This document shows, piece by piece, positions 18,864 to 26,816 of a stretch of 59,741 bases of DNA (position 1 is the stretch's first letter; each line of letters opens with the position of its first letter). The notes beneath the pieces were generated by a model. It ran no database searches and was not told where the DNA came from. It saw nothing but the letters and a program-made list of their open reading frames with translations. The position numbers and the translations under genes were made by a program. Source of the stretch: Bacillus massiliglaciei (lineage in GTDB: Bacteria > Bacillota > Bacilli > Bacillales > DSM-1321). The stretch covers positions 54,532 to 114,272 of the forward strand of contig NZ_LT622354.1 in assembly GCF_900098925.1 (NCBI RefSeq), in the 5' to 3' direction.

Positions 18864-18901
18864 AGAGCCCTTTTAGTCCATAATGGTCTAAAGGGCTCTC
18901 T
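18864..18901 (+). terminator. Hairpin after brnQ, terminator-like
   Basis: GAGAGCCCTTTAG-type arms (GAGAGCCCTTTTAG...TCTAAAGGGCTCTC) form a long stem, but only a short T-poor tail follows. Confidence 0.6.
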
Positions 18902-18989
18902 TCATAAAAAAATGCTGATTCCGTCAGAAAGCCAAACAGATGAAATGCAAACGAGAATTTAGTATAGTAATGATTAGAGGTGATGGTGT

Positions 18990-19220
18990 ATGTACATGAC
19001 TATAAAAGAAACAGCAGAATATCTATCATTGCCGGAATCCTATATTGAAAGCCTCGTGCTTCAGAATAAGATTCGTACAGTGGACGATGGGGAACAATGC
19101 TTGATTTATAAAGAACAATTTAATGCCCATCTTGAACAAATGGAGAAATACCGAAAGCAGCTTGCGGAGTATTATAACGAACCCATACCGGAAGATATCG
19201 ACATAAAAGATGAAGATTAA
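18990..19220 (+). CDS. Small excisionase/MerR-like helix-turn-helix protein
   Basis: 76 residues. The first 40 (MTIKETAEYLSLPESYIESL... followed by IRTVDDGEQCLIYKEQF) match the winged HTH_17 excisionase-like fold. The C-terminal half is a predicted coiled helix with an acidic tail (EDIDIKDED). AGAGGTGATG precedes the ATG. Probably a small DNA-binding regulator; target unknown. Confidence 0.75.
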   Translation: MYMTIKETAEYLSLPESYIESLVLQNKIRTVDDGEQCLIYKEQFNAHLEQMEKYRKQLAEYYNEPIPEDIDIKDED

Positions 19221-19221
19221 T

Positions 19222-19251
19222 GTCTGCCTGGATAAGGCAGATTCTTTTTTT
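19222..19251 (+). terminator. Intrinsic terminator
   Basis: Stem TCTGCC/GGCAGA with loop TGGATAA and a T-rich tail. Confidence 0.85.
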
Positions 19252-19380
19252 GCCGATGCTTTGGTATAAAAAGGTTAAGGAAATGAACAAAAAAATAGTA
19301 ATGGTAGTACATTGAACATATTATGTGTAAAATAAAAGATAGAGTCTTGAAAAGCAAATTGTTAGTTAGGGGATAGTGAA

Positions 19381-20418
19381 TTGTTTAAAGAATACATTCA
19401 AAGTGAAGGATTTTCAAAGCTGATAACTTTGATTGTGCTGATTGTTCTGCTGATCAGCATAGGCGATATGATTCATCTATTGTTATTCACCTTCATTTTT
19501 ACCTTTTTGATGGGCAGGCTCGAACAGTTTGTAACCGAACAGCTTCGGAAGTTCATCCCGGTAAGCTCGAAGCTTGTAACCATCATCTTGTATATCATTC
19601 TGTTTTCAAGTCTGGCGATTGTTCTTTATAAGTATTTGCCGGTGATTACCGCACAAATGACGGCTCTTATATCCCAGATTGTCGTATTCTTTCAGCATCC
19701 CCCAGACAACCGGGTGATCCAGTACATCTCAGGTTATCTGAATGATATGGAGACACCGCTTGATTTCCAAAAGCAAGTCAACATGCTTTATCTGTATATT
19801 GCAGATATTGGACATCTTACTTTGCAAATCTTCCTTTCCATCTTATTGAGCCTATTTTTCTTATTGGAAAAAGATAAGATCTTTCGGTTCGCAGGAAGAT
19901 TCACAAAAGGAAAATTCAGCAGCTTCTTTATCAATCTTGGGCATTTTGGACAGAAGTTTATCAACACCTTTGGTAAAGTCATCGAAGTACAGTTCTTGAT
20001 TGCTACAACCAATGCGATTCTGTCAGTTGCTTTACTATGGATTTTAGGTTTCCCGCAGCTGATCGGACTGGGAATTATGATTTTCTTCCTTGGTTTAATC
20101 CCTGTCGCCGGCGTCATTATCTCGCTGGTTCCGCTCAGTATGATTGCCTACAGTATTGGCGGGCTTTCTAAAGTCATCGCTGTACTGATCATGGTCGTTG
20201 TGATCCATGCTCTGGAAAGCTATATCCTTAACCCGAAATTCATGTCAGCGAAGACGAACCTTCCGACATTTTTCACCTTTATGATTCTCCTGTTTTCCGA
20301 GCATTTCCTTGGTATATGGGGGCTGATTATCGGGATTCCTATTTTCATTTTCCTTTTGGATATGCTGGAGGTGGACGAACCGATGCCAGGTATCCAGAAA
20401 AAGAAGACCATTACCTGA
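19381..20418 (+). CDS. AI-2E-family (PerM-like) membrane transporter
   Basis: 345 residues with about eight membrane helices. The FLGLIPVAGVIISLVPLSMIAY segment and the HALESYILNPKFMSAKTNLP segment are hallmarks of the AI-2E/UPF0118 family, to which B. subtilis YdbI, YubA, YtvI, YrrI and YueF belong. Members have been linked to Na+/H+ exchange or signal export; the role here is unknown. TTG 19381 start after a GGGGATAG site. Monocistronic. Confidence 0.85.
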   Translation: MFKEYIQSEGFSKLITLIVLIVLLISIGDMIHLLLFTFIFTFLMGRLEQFVTEQLRKFIPVSSKLVTIILYIILFSSLAIVLYKYLPVITAQMTALISQIVVFFQHPPDNRVIQYISGYLNDMETPLDFQKQVNMLYLYIADIGHLTLQIFLSILLSLFFLLEKDKIFRFAGRFTKGKFSSFFINLGHFGQKFINTFGKVIEVQFLIATTNAILSVALLWILGFPQLIGLGIMIFFLGLIPVAGVIISLVPLSMIAYSIGGLSKVIAVLIMVVVIHALESYILNPKFMSAKTNLPTFFTFMILLFSEHFLGIWGLIIGIPIFIFLLDMLEVDEPMPGIQKKKTIT

Positions 20419-20435
20419 TTGGCCTTCTTCCTATC

Positions 20436-20481
20436 AGCCAGAAACCAAACTGCAGCGTGAAGTTTGGTTTCTGGCTTTTTT
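20436..20481 (+). terminator. Strong terminator between convergent genes
   Basis: A perfect 16-bp stem AGCCAGAAACCAAACT with its complement, nine-base loop, then T6. It lies between the AI-2E-family gene and hisS. Confidence 0.95.
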
Positions 20482-20486
20482 ATATG

Positions 20487-21767
20487 TTACAGACTGGTAA
20501 AAGAGAAGCTTACGTTTCTTTCTTCGCCGGTCATCATATCTTTCACCTTGAAATAGCTGTTCTTCACTTCTTCTTCGCCTATGATGACTACATTTCGCAC
20601 GTTTGCTTTGTTTGCATAATCCAGGGATTTCGCAAGCTTTTTAGGTCTCATTTCCATTTCAACTTTAAATCCTTTATCTCGCAGATCAGCGGCTGCTGCA
20701 AATGCTTCTTTCCGTGTCCCAATCGGAATTATATAATAATCTATATAAGATGCGGCTGAAGAGAGCTCCTTCTTTTGTTGGACGGCATTGAAAATAACAT
20801 CAAGCCCAAAGGAGATTCCGACAGTAGAAAAGGTTTGAGAAGTTCCCAAGAGACCGCCAATGGCCTGATCATATCTGCCGCCGCTGCCAATGCTTGAAGT
20901 GATGGTTCGATCGGCCAGAAAGATTTCATAAATGGTACCCGTATAGATGTCCAGCCCTCTGGCCAGATAGGGATTAAACACACACTGTTCCTTTATGCCC
21001 AAGACAGATAAATAGGTTTCAAGTTCTTTCATCTCCTCTAATCCCTGTTTGATTTGATCATTTTGCTCGGCAAAGGGCAGAAAGTAATTAAAGCTCCCGG
21101 CGTTTAAAAAGTGAGTGATCGATTCTGCAGCCGAATCTGTCAGGCCCAGTTCTTCCAATTCTTTCGTTACCCCTTGTCTGCCGGCCTTTTCAAGTTTATC
21201 TAAGATGAGAATAACAGGATTGCGTTTCTCCATCGGAATTTCAAAGTCTTCTAAAAGTCCCGTTAATAATTTGCGGTTATTCAGCTGAATCTTCACGTCA
21301 AGGTCTAACCTCTGAAAAACATCTGCAGCCATTTTCATTAATTCGGCTTCTGCAAGAACCGAATCGACGCCTGCAATGTCTACATCACACTGAGTAAATT
21401 CACGGAGCCGTCCGGTCTTAATGGGACCGTCTCTAAACACTTTGCCAATTTCGTATCTCTTAAAGGGCAGTCTGATTGCGGGATTCATGGCCACGACTTT
21501 GGCAAAAGGAATTGTGAGATCATAACGAAGAGATAAATCTCTATTTCCCCTGTCAGTCAGTGTGTACATTTCTTTTAAAATTTCTGAACCTCCCCCATAT
21601 TTAGAAGCAAGCAGCTCTGTATAATGCAAAATTGGCGTCTCTAATGGCTTGCATCCGTATAGACTGAAGACCTCCTCTAAGGTTCTCCGAATGTCTCTTC
21701 TGACCAATTCTGCCTCCGGTAAATAATCCTGTGTGCCTTTAACATTTTGATCTTTCATTTTTTTCAT
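20487..21767 (-). CDS. hisS: Histidyl-tRNA synthetase, RYDLT-type paralogue
   Basis: 426 residues. Class II synthetase charging tRNA-His. Visible motifs: motif 2 RYEIGKVFRDG (104-114), REFTQCDVDI (122-131), the histidine-binding ARGLDIYTG (269-277) and GSGGRYD near 294. The ATP-site segment is LRYDLTIPFA, as in eukaryotic-type and some bacterial HisRS, not the LRPEGT of the usual bacterial enzyme; this suggests a second HisRS lineage. ATG 21767 has GGAGG eight bases upstream. It has its own promoter, a His-rich leader peptide and a terminator in the leader, and diverges from a polar amino-acid ABC transporter. All catalytic regions are intact. Confidence 0.93.
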   Translation of the reverse strand: MKKMKDQNVKGTQDYLPEAELVRRDIRRTLEEVFSLYGCKPLETPILHYTELLASKYGGGSEILKEMYTLTDRGNRDLSLRYDLTIPFAKVVAMNPAIRLPFKRYEIGKVFRDGPIKTGRLREFTQCDVDIAGVDSVLAEAELMKMAADVFQRLDLDVKIQLNNRKLLTGLLEDFEIPMEKRNPVILILDKLEKAGRQGVTKELEELGLTDSAAESITHFLNAGSFNYFLPFAEQNDQIKQGLEEMKELETYLSVLGIKEQCVFNPYLARGLDIYTGTIYEIFLADRTITSSIGSGGRYDQAIGGLLGTSQTFSTVGISFGLDVIFNAVQQKKELSSAASYIDYYIIPIGTRKEAFAAAADLRDKGFKVEMEMRPKKLAKSLDYANKANVRNVVIIGEEEVKNSYFKVKDMMTGEERNVSFSFTSL

Positions 21768-21794
21768 TCGGTTTGCCTCCAAGGTTTTGTAAAA

Positions 21795-21840
21795 TAAAAA
21801 ACCGCTCAGAGTAAGTTGTTTCAACTTAATCCATGCGGTT
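21795..21840 (-). terminator. Attenuator terminator in the hisS leader
   Basis: On the minus strand AACCGC pairs with GCGGTT, enclosing an AAGTTG/CAACTT hairpin, and a T6 run follows. It lies 28 bases before the hisS start codon, so transcripts must read through it to express hisS. Confidence 0.85.
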
Positions 21841-21849
21841 TAATGGGAA

Positions 21850-21893
21850 ATAGCCTTCCTAATACGATTTTTTTAATCGAATAGCAAGGCTAT
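21850..21893 (-). promoter_or_regulatory. Leader hairpin between His leader peptide and attenuator
   Basis: ATAGCCTT and AAGGCTAT can form an outer stem with an inner CGATT/AATCG hairpin. It begins immediately at the stop codon of the leader peptide, the position expected of a ribosome-sensing stem. Confidence 0.65.
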
Positions 21894-21943
21894 CATGTAT
21901 GATGATGTTGGAAAAGAGAAGAGAGCGGTATGTATGTCAGCAT
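21893..21943 (-). CDS. His-rich leader peptide of hisS
   Basis: A 16-codon ORF reading MLTYIPLSSLFQHHHT then TGA. ATG 21943 is five bases after a strong GAGGTG ribosome binding site. Codons 13-15 are three consecutive CAT (His), immediately before the leader hairpin and terminator. The promoter at 21969-21997 places the transcript start only ~20 bases upstream. Its size, position and codon content suit a regulatory peptide rather than a functional protein: low charged His-tRNA would stall the ribosome at the CAT codons. The antitermination pairing itself I could not work out. Confidence 0.7.
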   Translation of the reverse strand: MLTYIPLSSLFQHHHT

Positions 21944-21968
21944 GTTATCACCTCATATATTTCCAATT

Positions 21969-21997
21969 ACTGTAACATCCTTTTGGATTCGTTACAA
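21969..21997 (-). promoter_or_regulatory. Promoter of the hisS leader transcript
   Basis: On the minus strand TTGTAA, 17 bases, TACAGT (4 of 6 matches each). It is positioned just before the leader-peptide ribosome binding site. Confidence 0.6.
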
Positions 21998-22097
21998 CCC
22001 TGTTTTAAAAGACAGCTGCCATTTAGTCAGATTGGTATGTTCTGTGTGGGAATTTCTTCGCAGAATAACGAAGATAAACAAAACTTCCTAGACTTTA

Positions 22098-22126
22098 TTG
22101 CCTAATATAACAAAAAAAAGTATAAT
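22098..22126 (+). promoter_or_regulatory. SigA-type promoter of the ABC transporter operon
   Basis: TTGCCT, 17 bases, TATAAT (perfect -10), 70 bases before the substrate-binding-protein gene. Confidence 0.75.
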
Positions 22127-22196
22127 ATTTTTAAAATACTGAATATTCCTTATTTGGATTTGTGAAAATGAATACATAGTGAAAAGGGGAGAATTT

Positions 22197-23018
22197 ATGA
22201 AAAAAAGATCTTGGTTTGCGGCAATGCTGGTTTCTGTCTGTATGCTGATTTTGGCCGCATGCGGCGGGGAAGAGGCATCCACCACGAATGAGGGCGAAGA
22301 CTCAGGAGAGAAAAAGGAACTTCGTGTGGTCACGGATGCAGCCTATGCACCTTTTGAATACATGAAAGGTGACAAGGTCGTCGGGTTTGATGTGGACTTT
22401 ATTAATGCCGTTGCAAAAGAAGCAGGGTACGATGTGAAGATTGAACATGTAGGCTGGGATCCAATCTTTGTTGAAATTGAATCAAAGAGAGCGGATTTGG
22501 CGATTTCGGCGATTACGGTTAATGATGAAAGAAAGGAGTCCTATGATTTCTCAAGAAACTATTTTCTGTCAACCAACAAAATCCTTGTTCCAGAATCCAG
22601 TGATATTCAGTCAGGGGAGGATTTAAAAGGGAAAACCGTAGCTGTTCAAACATCTACAACGGGTCAGGAAGCGACCGAGGCACTGCTTGGAAAAAATCAT
22701 AAAGATATTAAAAAGTTCGAGAATAATAACTTGGCCATCCAAGAGCTTCTTCAGGGAGGAGCAGATGCAGTCGTGGCTGATAATACAGTCGTGGAAGAGT
22801 ATGTGAAGAATAACCCGGATCAAAAGCTTAAGGTAGTAGAGGACAGTGACAGTTTTGAGCAAGAGTTCTATGGGTTAATGTTCCCGAAAGGAAGCAAGCT
22901 GAAAACTGAATTTGACGAAGCAATCAACACGGTCTTCGATAATGGAAAATATGAAGAAATCTACAAAGAGTGGTTCGGCTCAGAGCCTGACTTAGAAACG
23001 CTGAAGGCACAGCAGTAG
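22197..23018 (+). CDS. Polar amino-acid ABC transporter, substrate-binding lipoprotein
   Basis: 273 residues. A signal peptide ends in the lipobox LAAC (Cys near 22), so it is anchored to the outer face of the membrane. The rest is a type II periplasmic-binding fold of the polar amino-acid (HisJ/ArtJ) family: LRVVTDAAYAPFEYM, VGFDVDFINAVAKEAGY, and DLAISAITVNDERKESYDFS. ATG 22197 has AAGGGGAG six bases upstream. It leads an operon with permease and ATPase genes and diverges from hisS, making histidine a candidate substrate (inference). Confidence 0.9.
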   Translation: MKKRSWFAAMLVSVCMLILAACGGEEASTTNEGEDSGEKKELRVVTDAAYAPFEYMKGDKVVGFDVDFINAVAKEAGYDVKIEHVGWDPIFVEIESKRADLAISAITVNDERKESYDFSRNYFLSTNKILVPESSDIQSGEDLKGKTVAVQTSTTGQEATEALLGKNHKDIKKFENNNLAIQELLQGGADAVVADNTVVEEYVKNNPDQKLKVVEDSDSFEQEFYGLMFPKGSKLKTEFDEAINTVFDNGKYEEIYKEWFGSEPDLETLKAQQ

Positions 23019-23039
23019 ATCTGCCAGTCTGACTTATTT

Positions 23040-23077
23040 GCGTAACTTTATGTAAATAAAGTTACGCCATTTTTTTT
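23040..23077 (+). terminator. Intra-operon terminator after the binding-protein gene
   Basis: Stem GCGTAACTTTA/TAAAGTTACGC followed by T8 after CCA. Partial termination here would give more binding protein than permease and ATPase, a common arrangement in such operons. Confidence 0.8.
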
Positions 23078-23163
23078 CAGGCAGGGAAACCGTTGGCATA
23101 AAACCTGTCAGCCTTCTAGTTGCAAGAATCCGCTCTGCTTTCATTCTGACAAGGAGGAAGACT

Positions 23164-23820
23164 ATGAATTTTCGGTGGGATATTATTATAGAATACATGC
23201 CTTACTTGCTGAAAGGAACGCTGCTTACCGTTGGCTTTTCCATCGGATCCATCCTGCTTGGGACCATTTTGGGTCTGTTGATTGGCCTCGGACGGACGAT
23301 GAGAAATAAGGTGCTTGCCTTTCCTTTTTTAGTATATGTAACGGTTTTTAGAGGAACGCCATTATTAGTTCAAATCTTTTTGATTCATTTTGGAGCAGTG
23401 CCGCTCTTCTTAGGAGAGACCAACGCCATTACGGCAGGGGTCATTGCCTTATCATTAAACGCAGCTGCCTATATTGCGGAGATTTTTCGTGCCGGGATCC
23501 AATCAATCGACCGCGGTCAAATGGAAGGGGCCCGCTCACTCGGCCTTACCCATGGCCAGTCGATGCGCTATGTTATTTTGCCGCAGGCTTTCAAACGGAT
23601 GATTCCGCCGCTAGGAAATGAATTCATCGTATTGCTGAAGGATTCTTCACTTCTTTCTGTCATTGCGGCACCTGAGCTTATGTATTGGGGAAGGGCAATG
23701 GGAGGCCAATACTTTAAAGTATGGGAGCCTTACCTGGCCAGTGCATTCATCTACTTGATATTGACGCTTGTCCTCAGTTATCTGCTAAATCTTCTCGAAA
23801 GAAGGATGAAAACAGAATGA
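23164..23820 (+). CDS. Polar amino-acid ABC transporter permease
   Basis: 218 residues, about five membrane helices, HisM/GlnP family. The [11 protein letters not shown] motif and the coupling-loop region [24 protein letters not shown] are diagnostic of this family. AAGGAGG precedes ATG 23164. It overlaps the next gene by four bases (ATGA). It probably forms a homodimer since no second permease is encoded. Confidence 0.93.
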   Translation: MNFRWDIIIEYMPYLLKGTLLTVGFSIGSILLGTILGLLIGLGRTMRNKVLAFPFLVYVTVFRGTPLLVQIFLIHFGAVPLFLGETNAITAGVIALSLNAAAYIAEIFRAGIQSIDRGQMEGARSLGLTHGQSMRYVILPQAFKRMIPPLGNEFIVLLKDSSLLSVIAAPELMYWGRAMGGQYFKVWEPYLASAFIYLILTLVLSYLLNLLERRMKTE

Positions 23821-24539
23821 TCAAAGTCGAAAATCTAAAAAAGTCATTTGGATCAAATGAAGTTTTGAAAGATATTAATGTGACAGTGGATCCAAAAGAA
23901 GTGGTCGTCGTGATCGGCCCTTCCGGATCTGGAAAATCAACCTTCCTCCGGTGCATTAATCAGCTGGAAACGGTCACTTCAGGAACCATTCTAATTGAAG
24001 GGCTGGATACGACGGATAAAAAGGTGAATATCAATCAGGTTCGGACAGAGGTAGGGATGGTCTTTCAGCACTTCAATCTGTTTCCGCATAAAACGGTTCT
24101 GGAGAATATCATGCTTGCTCCCCTTAAAGTACGAAAAGCGGCGAAGCAGCAGGCGGCAGAGAAGGGAAGAGAGTTACTGAGAAAGGTCGGGCTTTCTGAG
24201 AAAGAGAATGCCTACCCTGATTCCCTGTCAGGAGGCCAGAAACAAAGGGTGGCTATTGCCCGGGCGCTGGCGATGGAACCTAAAATCATGCTTTTTGATG
24301 AACCGACGTCGGCACTCGATCCTGAAATGGTTGGGGAAGTGCTGGAGGTCATGAAGCAGCTTGCCAAGGAAGGGATGACGATGGTTGTTGTAACCCATGA
24401 AATGGGATTTGCAAAAGAGGTAGGGGACCGGGTCATCTTTATGGATGAAGGCTACATTATCGAACAGAACAGACCTTCCGAGCTGTTTGCGAACCCGCAG
24501 CAGGACAGAACAAAAGCTTTTCTAAGCAAGGTATTATAA
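23817..24539 (+). CDS. Polar amino-acid ABC transporter ATPase
   Basis: 240 residues, GlnQ/HisP type. Walker [11 protein letters not shown]-loop [16 protein letters not shown], signature [15 protein letters not shown], Walker [13 protein letters not shown] and H-loop [10 protein letters not shown] are all present. ATG 23817 overlaps the permease stop. It powers the binding-protein-dependent uptake system of this operon. Confidence 0.95.
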   Translation: MIKVENLKKSFGSNEVLKDINVTVDPKEVVVVIGPSGSGKSTFLRCINQLETVTSGTILIEGLDTTDKKVNINQVRTEVGMVFQHFNLFPHKTVLENIMLAPLKVRKAAKQQAAEKGRELLRKVGLSEKENAYPDSLSGGQKQRVAIARALAMEPKIMLFDEPTSALDPEMVGEVLEVMKQLAKEGMTMVVVTHEMGFAKEVGDRVIFMDEGYIIEQNRPSELFANPQQDRTKAFLSKVL

Positions 24540-24550
24540 AGTGCTCAATG

Positions 24551-24583
24551 AAAAAACCCTTCCTGGGCGGGAAGGGTTTTTTG
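24551..24583 (+). terminator. Terminator of the ABC transporter operon
   Basis: Stem AAAACCCTTCC/GGAAGGGTTTT with T6; also works on the minus strand (A6) for the convergent gene. Confidence 0.92.
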
Positions 24584-24591
24584 ATAAGGAG

Positions 24592-24963
24592 TTATTTGAT
24601 ATAAGATGTTCCAAGTAGTGATTCAGGGGTATTTCCAAGCACTAGCATACAGATTTTTGCGTAACCTATATTTTCACATTCTGTAAAAAGCTGCTGCAGA
24701 ACGGTAATATCAGGATCACATTTCAGCTGTTCAACTTCACGTACATACAGGCTGAGAATGGAAGGCATCACAAATTCAGGGGTATGTGGATTTGCCGCAT
24801 CTCCCATAATCAAAGATCCCATGTACTGGTATTTAAATTGAAAAGCTCTGGTTAGACCAACGACATGAAGGAGCTTCTTAAATAATTCGGGGTAGGAGTC
24901 TTTAAGGGAAACAACTCTTTCTTCTGTCTCCTTCAGCTCATTCATACTGGATAATGCAATCAT
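24592..24963 (-). CDS. Conserved hypothetical protein
   Basis: 123 residues with a good AAGGGGC ribosome binding site seven bases before ATG 24963. It is soluble, mostly helical in appearance, with two Cys pairs possibly in CENIGYAKIC. I do not recognise the family. No membrane segment or signal peptide. It is monocistronic between the ABC operon and a LysR gene. Coding potential is supported by start signals, codon usage and a shared terminator. Confidence 0.7.
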   Translation of the reverse strand: MIALSSMNELKETEERVVSLKDSYPELFKKLLHVVGLTRAFQFKYQYMGSLIMGDAANPHTPEFVMPSILSLYVREVEQLKCDPDITVLQQLFTECENIGYAKICMLVLGNTPESLLGTSYIK

Positions 24964-25084
24964 GCTGTCTGCCCCTTTCGCAGAATATGTAGTGCTTACG
25001 ATGCTTTCAGTGTACGCTCATTGGAAAAGAATGTACAATGGAAGTTTTTTATTGAATCTATAGTCCTTGTCTATGATATCGCTT

Positions 25085-25990
25085 TCAAACCTGAGACTGA
25101 TTTCCCTGAGGTCCTTCTAGGGAAAGCGACGTTTTGATGAACTGAATCCATTCTTTCGCTGCATAGGAAAGGTAGCGGTCCTTCATCCAAAAGACCCCCA
25201 GCTCCCAGCTGATAGAAGGATTTTTAAGACGGACAGCACTTACTCTTTCTGTCCGGCAAAGGCTTTCAGGCAGAAGGGCGACACCGAGTCCGCCGGCTAC
25301 CATTTCTTCAATGAAGTCCCATCTTGAACTTTCGGTGATAATATGAGGGGTGAAACCTGCCTCCCTGCAAGAAGAGAGTACGAGATCATGGAGAGTAAAA
25401 TCCTTGTTAAATAGAATGAAGGGTTCTTCCTTGAAGTCGGCAAGATCCATCACTTCATTTTTTGCATAAGGATGTGATGGGTGAAGGATCATCATAATAT
25501 CTTCTTTAATGATGGGAAAATGGCTATAGAATGTGCCATTAGCCGGCAGAACCATCACTCCGAGGTCCAATTGATCCTTCTCTACATATTCTTCAATCTT
25601 CTTAGAGCCATCCTCTACTAATTGAAAAGTGATCTTCGGATATTTCTTATGAAATTTGCCAATCATTTCCGGAAAGAAAGAAGCTTTCAGGATAGGCGGG
25701 AGCCCAATTCGAATATGCCCTGTTTTCAGTCCGAGCAGGTTATCCATCTCTATTTCGAGATTGTGGAAGGCATTATTGATCAATTTGGCCTGTTCTAATA
25801 CGACCTGCCCTGCATCCGTCAATGTCAGCTGCTTTCTCGAACGGTCAAAAAGTTCCACGCCCAGTTCAGTTTCCAGGTTTTTAATCATTTTACTGATGGT
25901 CGGCTGGGTAATATAGAGCCTTTCAGCGGCTTTTGTGAAACTATTATATTTGGTTACTTCTATAAAATATTGAAGATGTTTAATATCCAT
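25085..25990 (-). CDS. CidR-like LysR-family transcriptional regulator
   Basis: 301 residues. N-terminal winged HTH (MDIKHLQYFIEV...SFTKAAERLYITQPTISKMIKNLE) followed by a LysR effector domain. The whole sequence resembles B. subtilis CidR (YwbI), including HIRIGLPPILKASFFP, QLVEDGSKKIEE and SRWDFIEEMVAGGLGVALLPE. CidR controls cidAB holin-like genes in response to acetate/pyruvate metabolism, but no cidAB genes are in this window. ATG 25990 is chosen from family alignment. Effector unknown here. Confidence 0.82.
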   Translation of the reverse strand: MDIKHLQYFIEVTKYNSFTKAAERLYITQPTISKMIKNLETELGVELFDRSRKQLTLTDAGQVVLEQAKLINNAFHNLEIEMDNLLGLKTGHIRIGLPPILKASFFPEMIGKFHKKYPKITFQLVEDGSKKIEEYVEKDQLDLGVMVLPANGTFYSHFPIIKEDIMMILHPSHPYAKNEVMDLADFKEEPFILFNKDFTLHDLVLSSCREAGFTPHIITESSRWDFIEEMVAGGLGVALLPESLCRTERVSAVRLKNPSISWELGVFWMKDRYLSYAAKEWIQFIKTSLSLEGPQGNQSQV

Positions 25991-26061
25991 TTTGCCACCC
26001 GCTTTCACTGCTACCATTTTACCTTCTGTCCGCAGGAAAAGTAAAACAATACATTCCCCAT

Positions 26062-26088
26062 AAAAAAAGATCCGCCCTGCAGCGGATC
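26062..26088 (-). terminator. Terminator of the usp gene
   Basis: Minus-strand stem GATCCGC/GCGGATC, loop TGCAGG-type, followed by T7. Confidence 0.85.
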
Positions 26089-26120
26089 ACAAGCTTACCA
26101 TAGTTATAAATTGGGTCCAT

Positions 26121-26546
26121 CTATTTTACTAAAAAGACTGGTACAGGTGATTTTTGAACGATGTAATGACTGACACTTCCGAGGAATTCCTTCAGCCCGC
26201 TCAAGCCTCTACTTCCCATAATTATCAAGTCGCAGCCGTTATTTGTCACATGCTCCAGAATTGTTTGGGTAGGAGCCCCTTCGAGCAAATGCACGCTGCA
26301 TTTATTGGGAAGATCCGTCAAAAGGTTTTCCGCTTTTTTGACGATGGTTTCTCCGTATTCTTTTAGAGAATCTTCAAGCTCTGTATACGCATTTCCATAC
26401 ATATTGGGATGGATAGGGAACGTAATGGAATAGAGCACGTCCACTTCAATCTCAGGATTTGTCCGGGCAATGTCAACGGCCTTTTGGAGGGCTTTTGCTG
26501 CAAGCTCGGAGTCATCAAAAGCTACAAGAATTTTTGAACAGATCAT
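26121..26546 (-). CDS. Universal stress protein (UspA family)
   Basis: About 141 residues, single Usp domain: ILVAFDDSELAAKALQKAV at the N-terminus and the nucleotide-binding motif DLIIMGSRGLSGLKEFLGSVSHYIV near the C-terminus (G-2X-G-9X-G-S/T), so it is probably an ATP-binding type. ATG 26546 is likely; an upstream frame opens to 26654 but lacks family similarity. It diverges from the fatty-acid oxidation operon. Confidence 0.87.
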   Translation of the reverse strand: MICSKILVAFDDSELAAKALQKAVDIARTNPEIEVDVLYSITFPIHPNMYGNAYTELEDSLKEYGETIVKKAENLLTDLPNKCSVHLLEGAPTQTILEHVTNNGCDLIIMGSRGLSGLKEFLGSVSHYIVQKSPVPVFLVK

Positions 26547-26699
26547 CTCAATCACAAACCTTTCATTAATAGGTATGAATTGCACACCCTTATTATAGCA
26601 TTTATTTAATGGATAGACTTTCCTGAAAATTGAACGTTTATTGAATACAGTCAATCAGGAGGATCGGCTCCGTTAGAATGAAAATTCACATAAAAATAA

Positions 26700-26713
26700 T
26701 GAATAACTATTCA
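26700..26713 (+). promoter_or_regulatory. Palindromic operator candidate (FadR-like)
   Basis: TGAATAACTATTCA is a perfect inverted repeat that matches the left and central part of the B. subtilis FadR box (TGAATGANTANTCATTCA). It lies ~105 bases upstream of the acyl-CoA dehydrogenase, the right kind of gene for FadR control. Confidence 0.5.
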
Positions 26714-26769
26714 GGATGGGTTAATATGTATATATGAACTTGAATATTCTGGCAATATCATTTTCTTTT

Positions 26770-26783
26770 TGAAAGCGCTAACA
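26770..26783 (+). promoter_or_regulatory. cre site (CcpA operator)
   Basis: TGAAAGCGCTAACA matches the cre consensus TGWAANCGNTNWCA at every defined position. It sits 33 bases before the acyl-CoA dehydrogenase start, between promoter region and gene, fitting catabolite repression of fatty-acid degradation. Confidence 0.85.
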
Positions 26784-26816
26784 ATTAAGCTGTCGTGTAA
26801 GAGAGGGCGTGATGGT

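Noticed and set aside
21899..22105. Plus-strand 68-codon ORF opposite the hisS leader
   Set aside because: No ribosome binding site; it mirrors the leader peptide region, which has much better signals.
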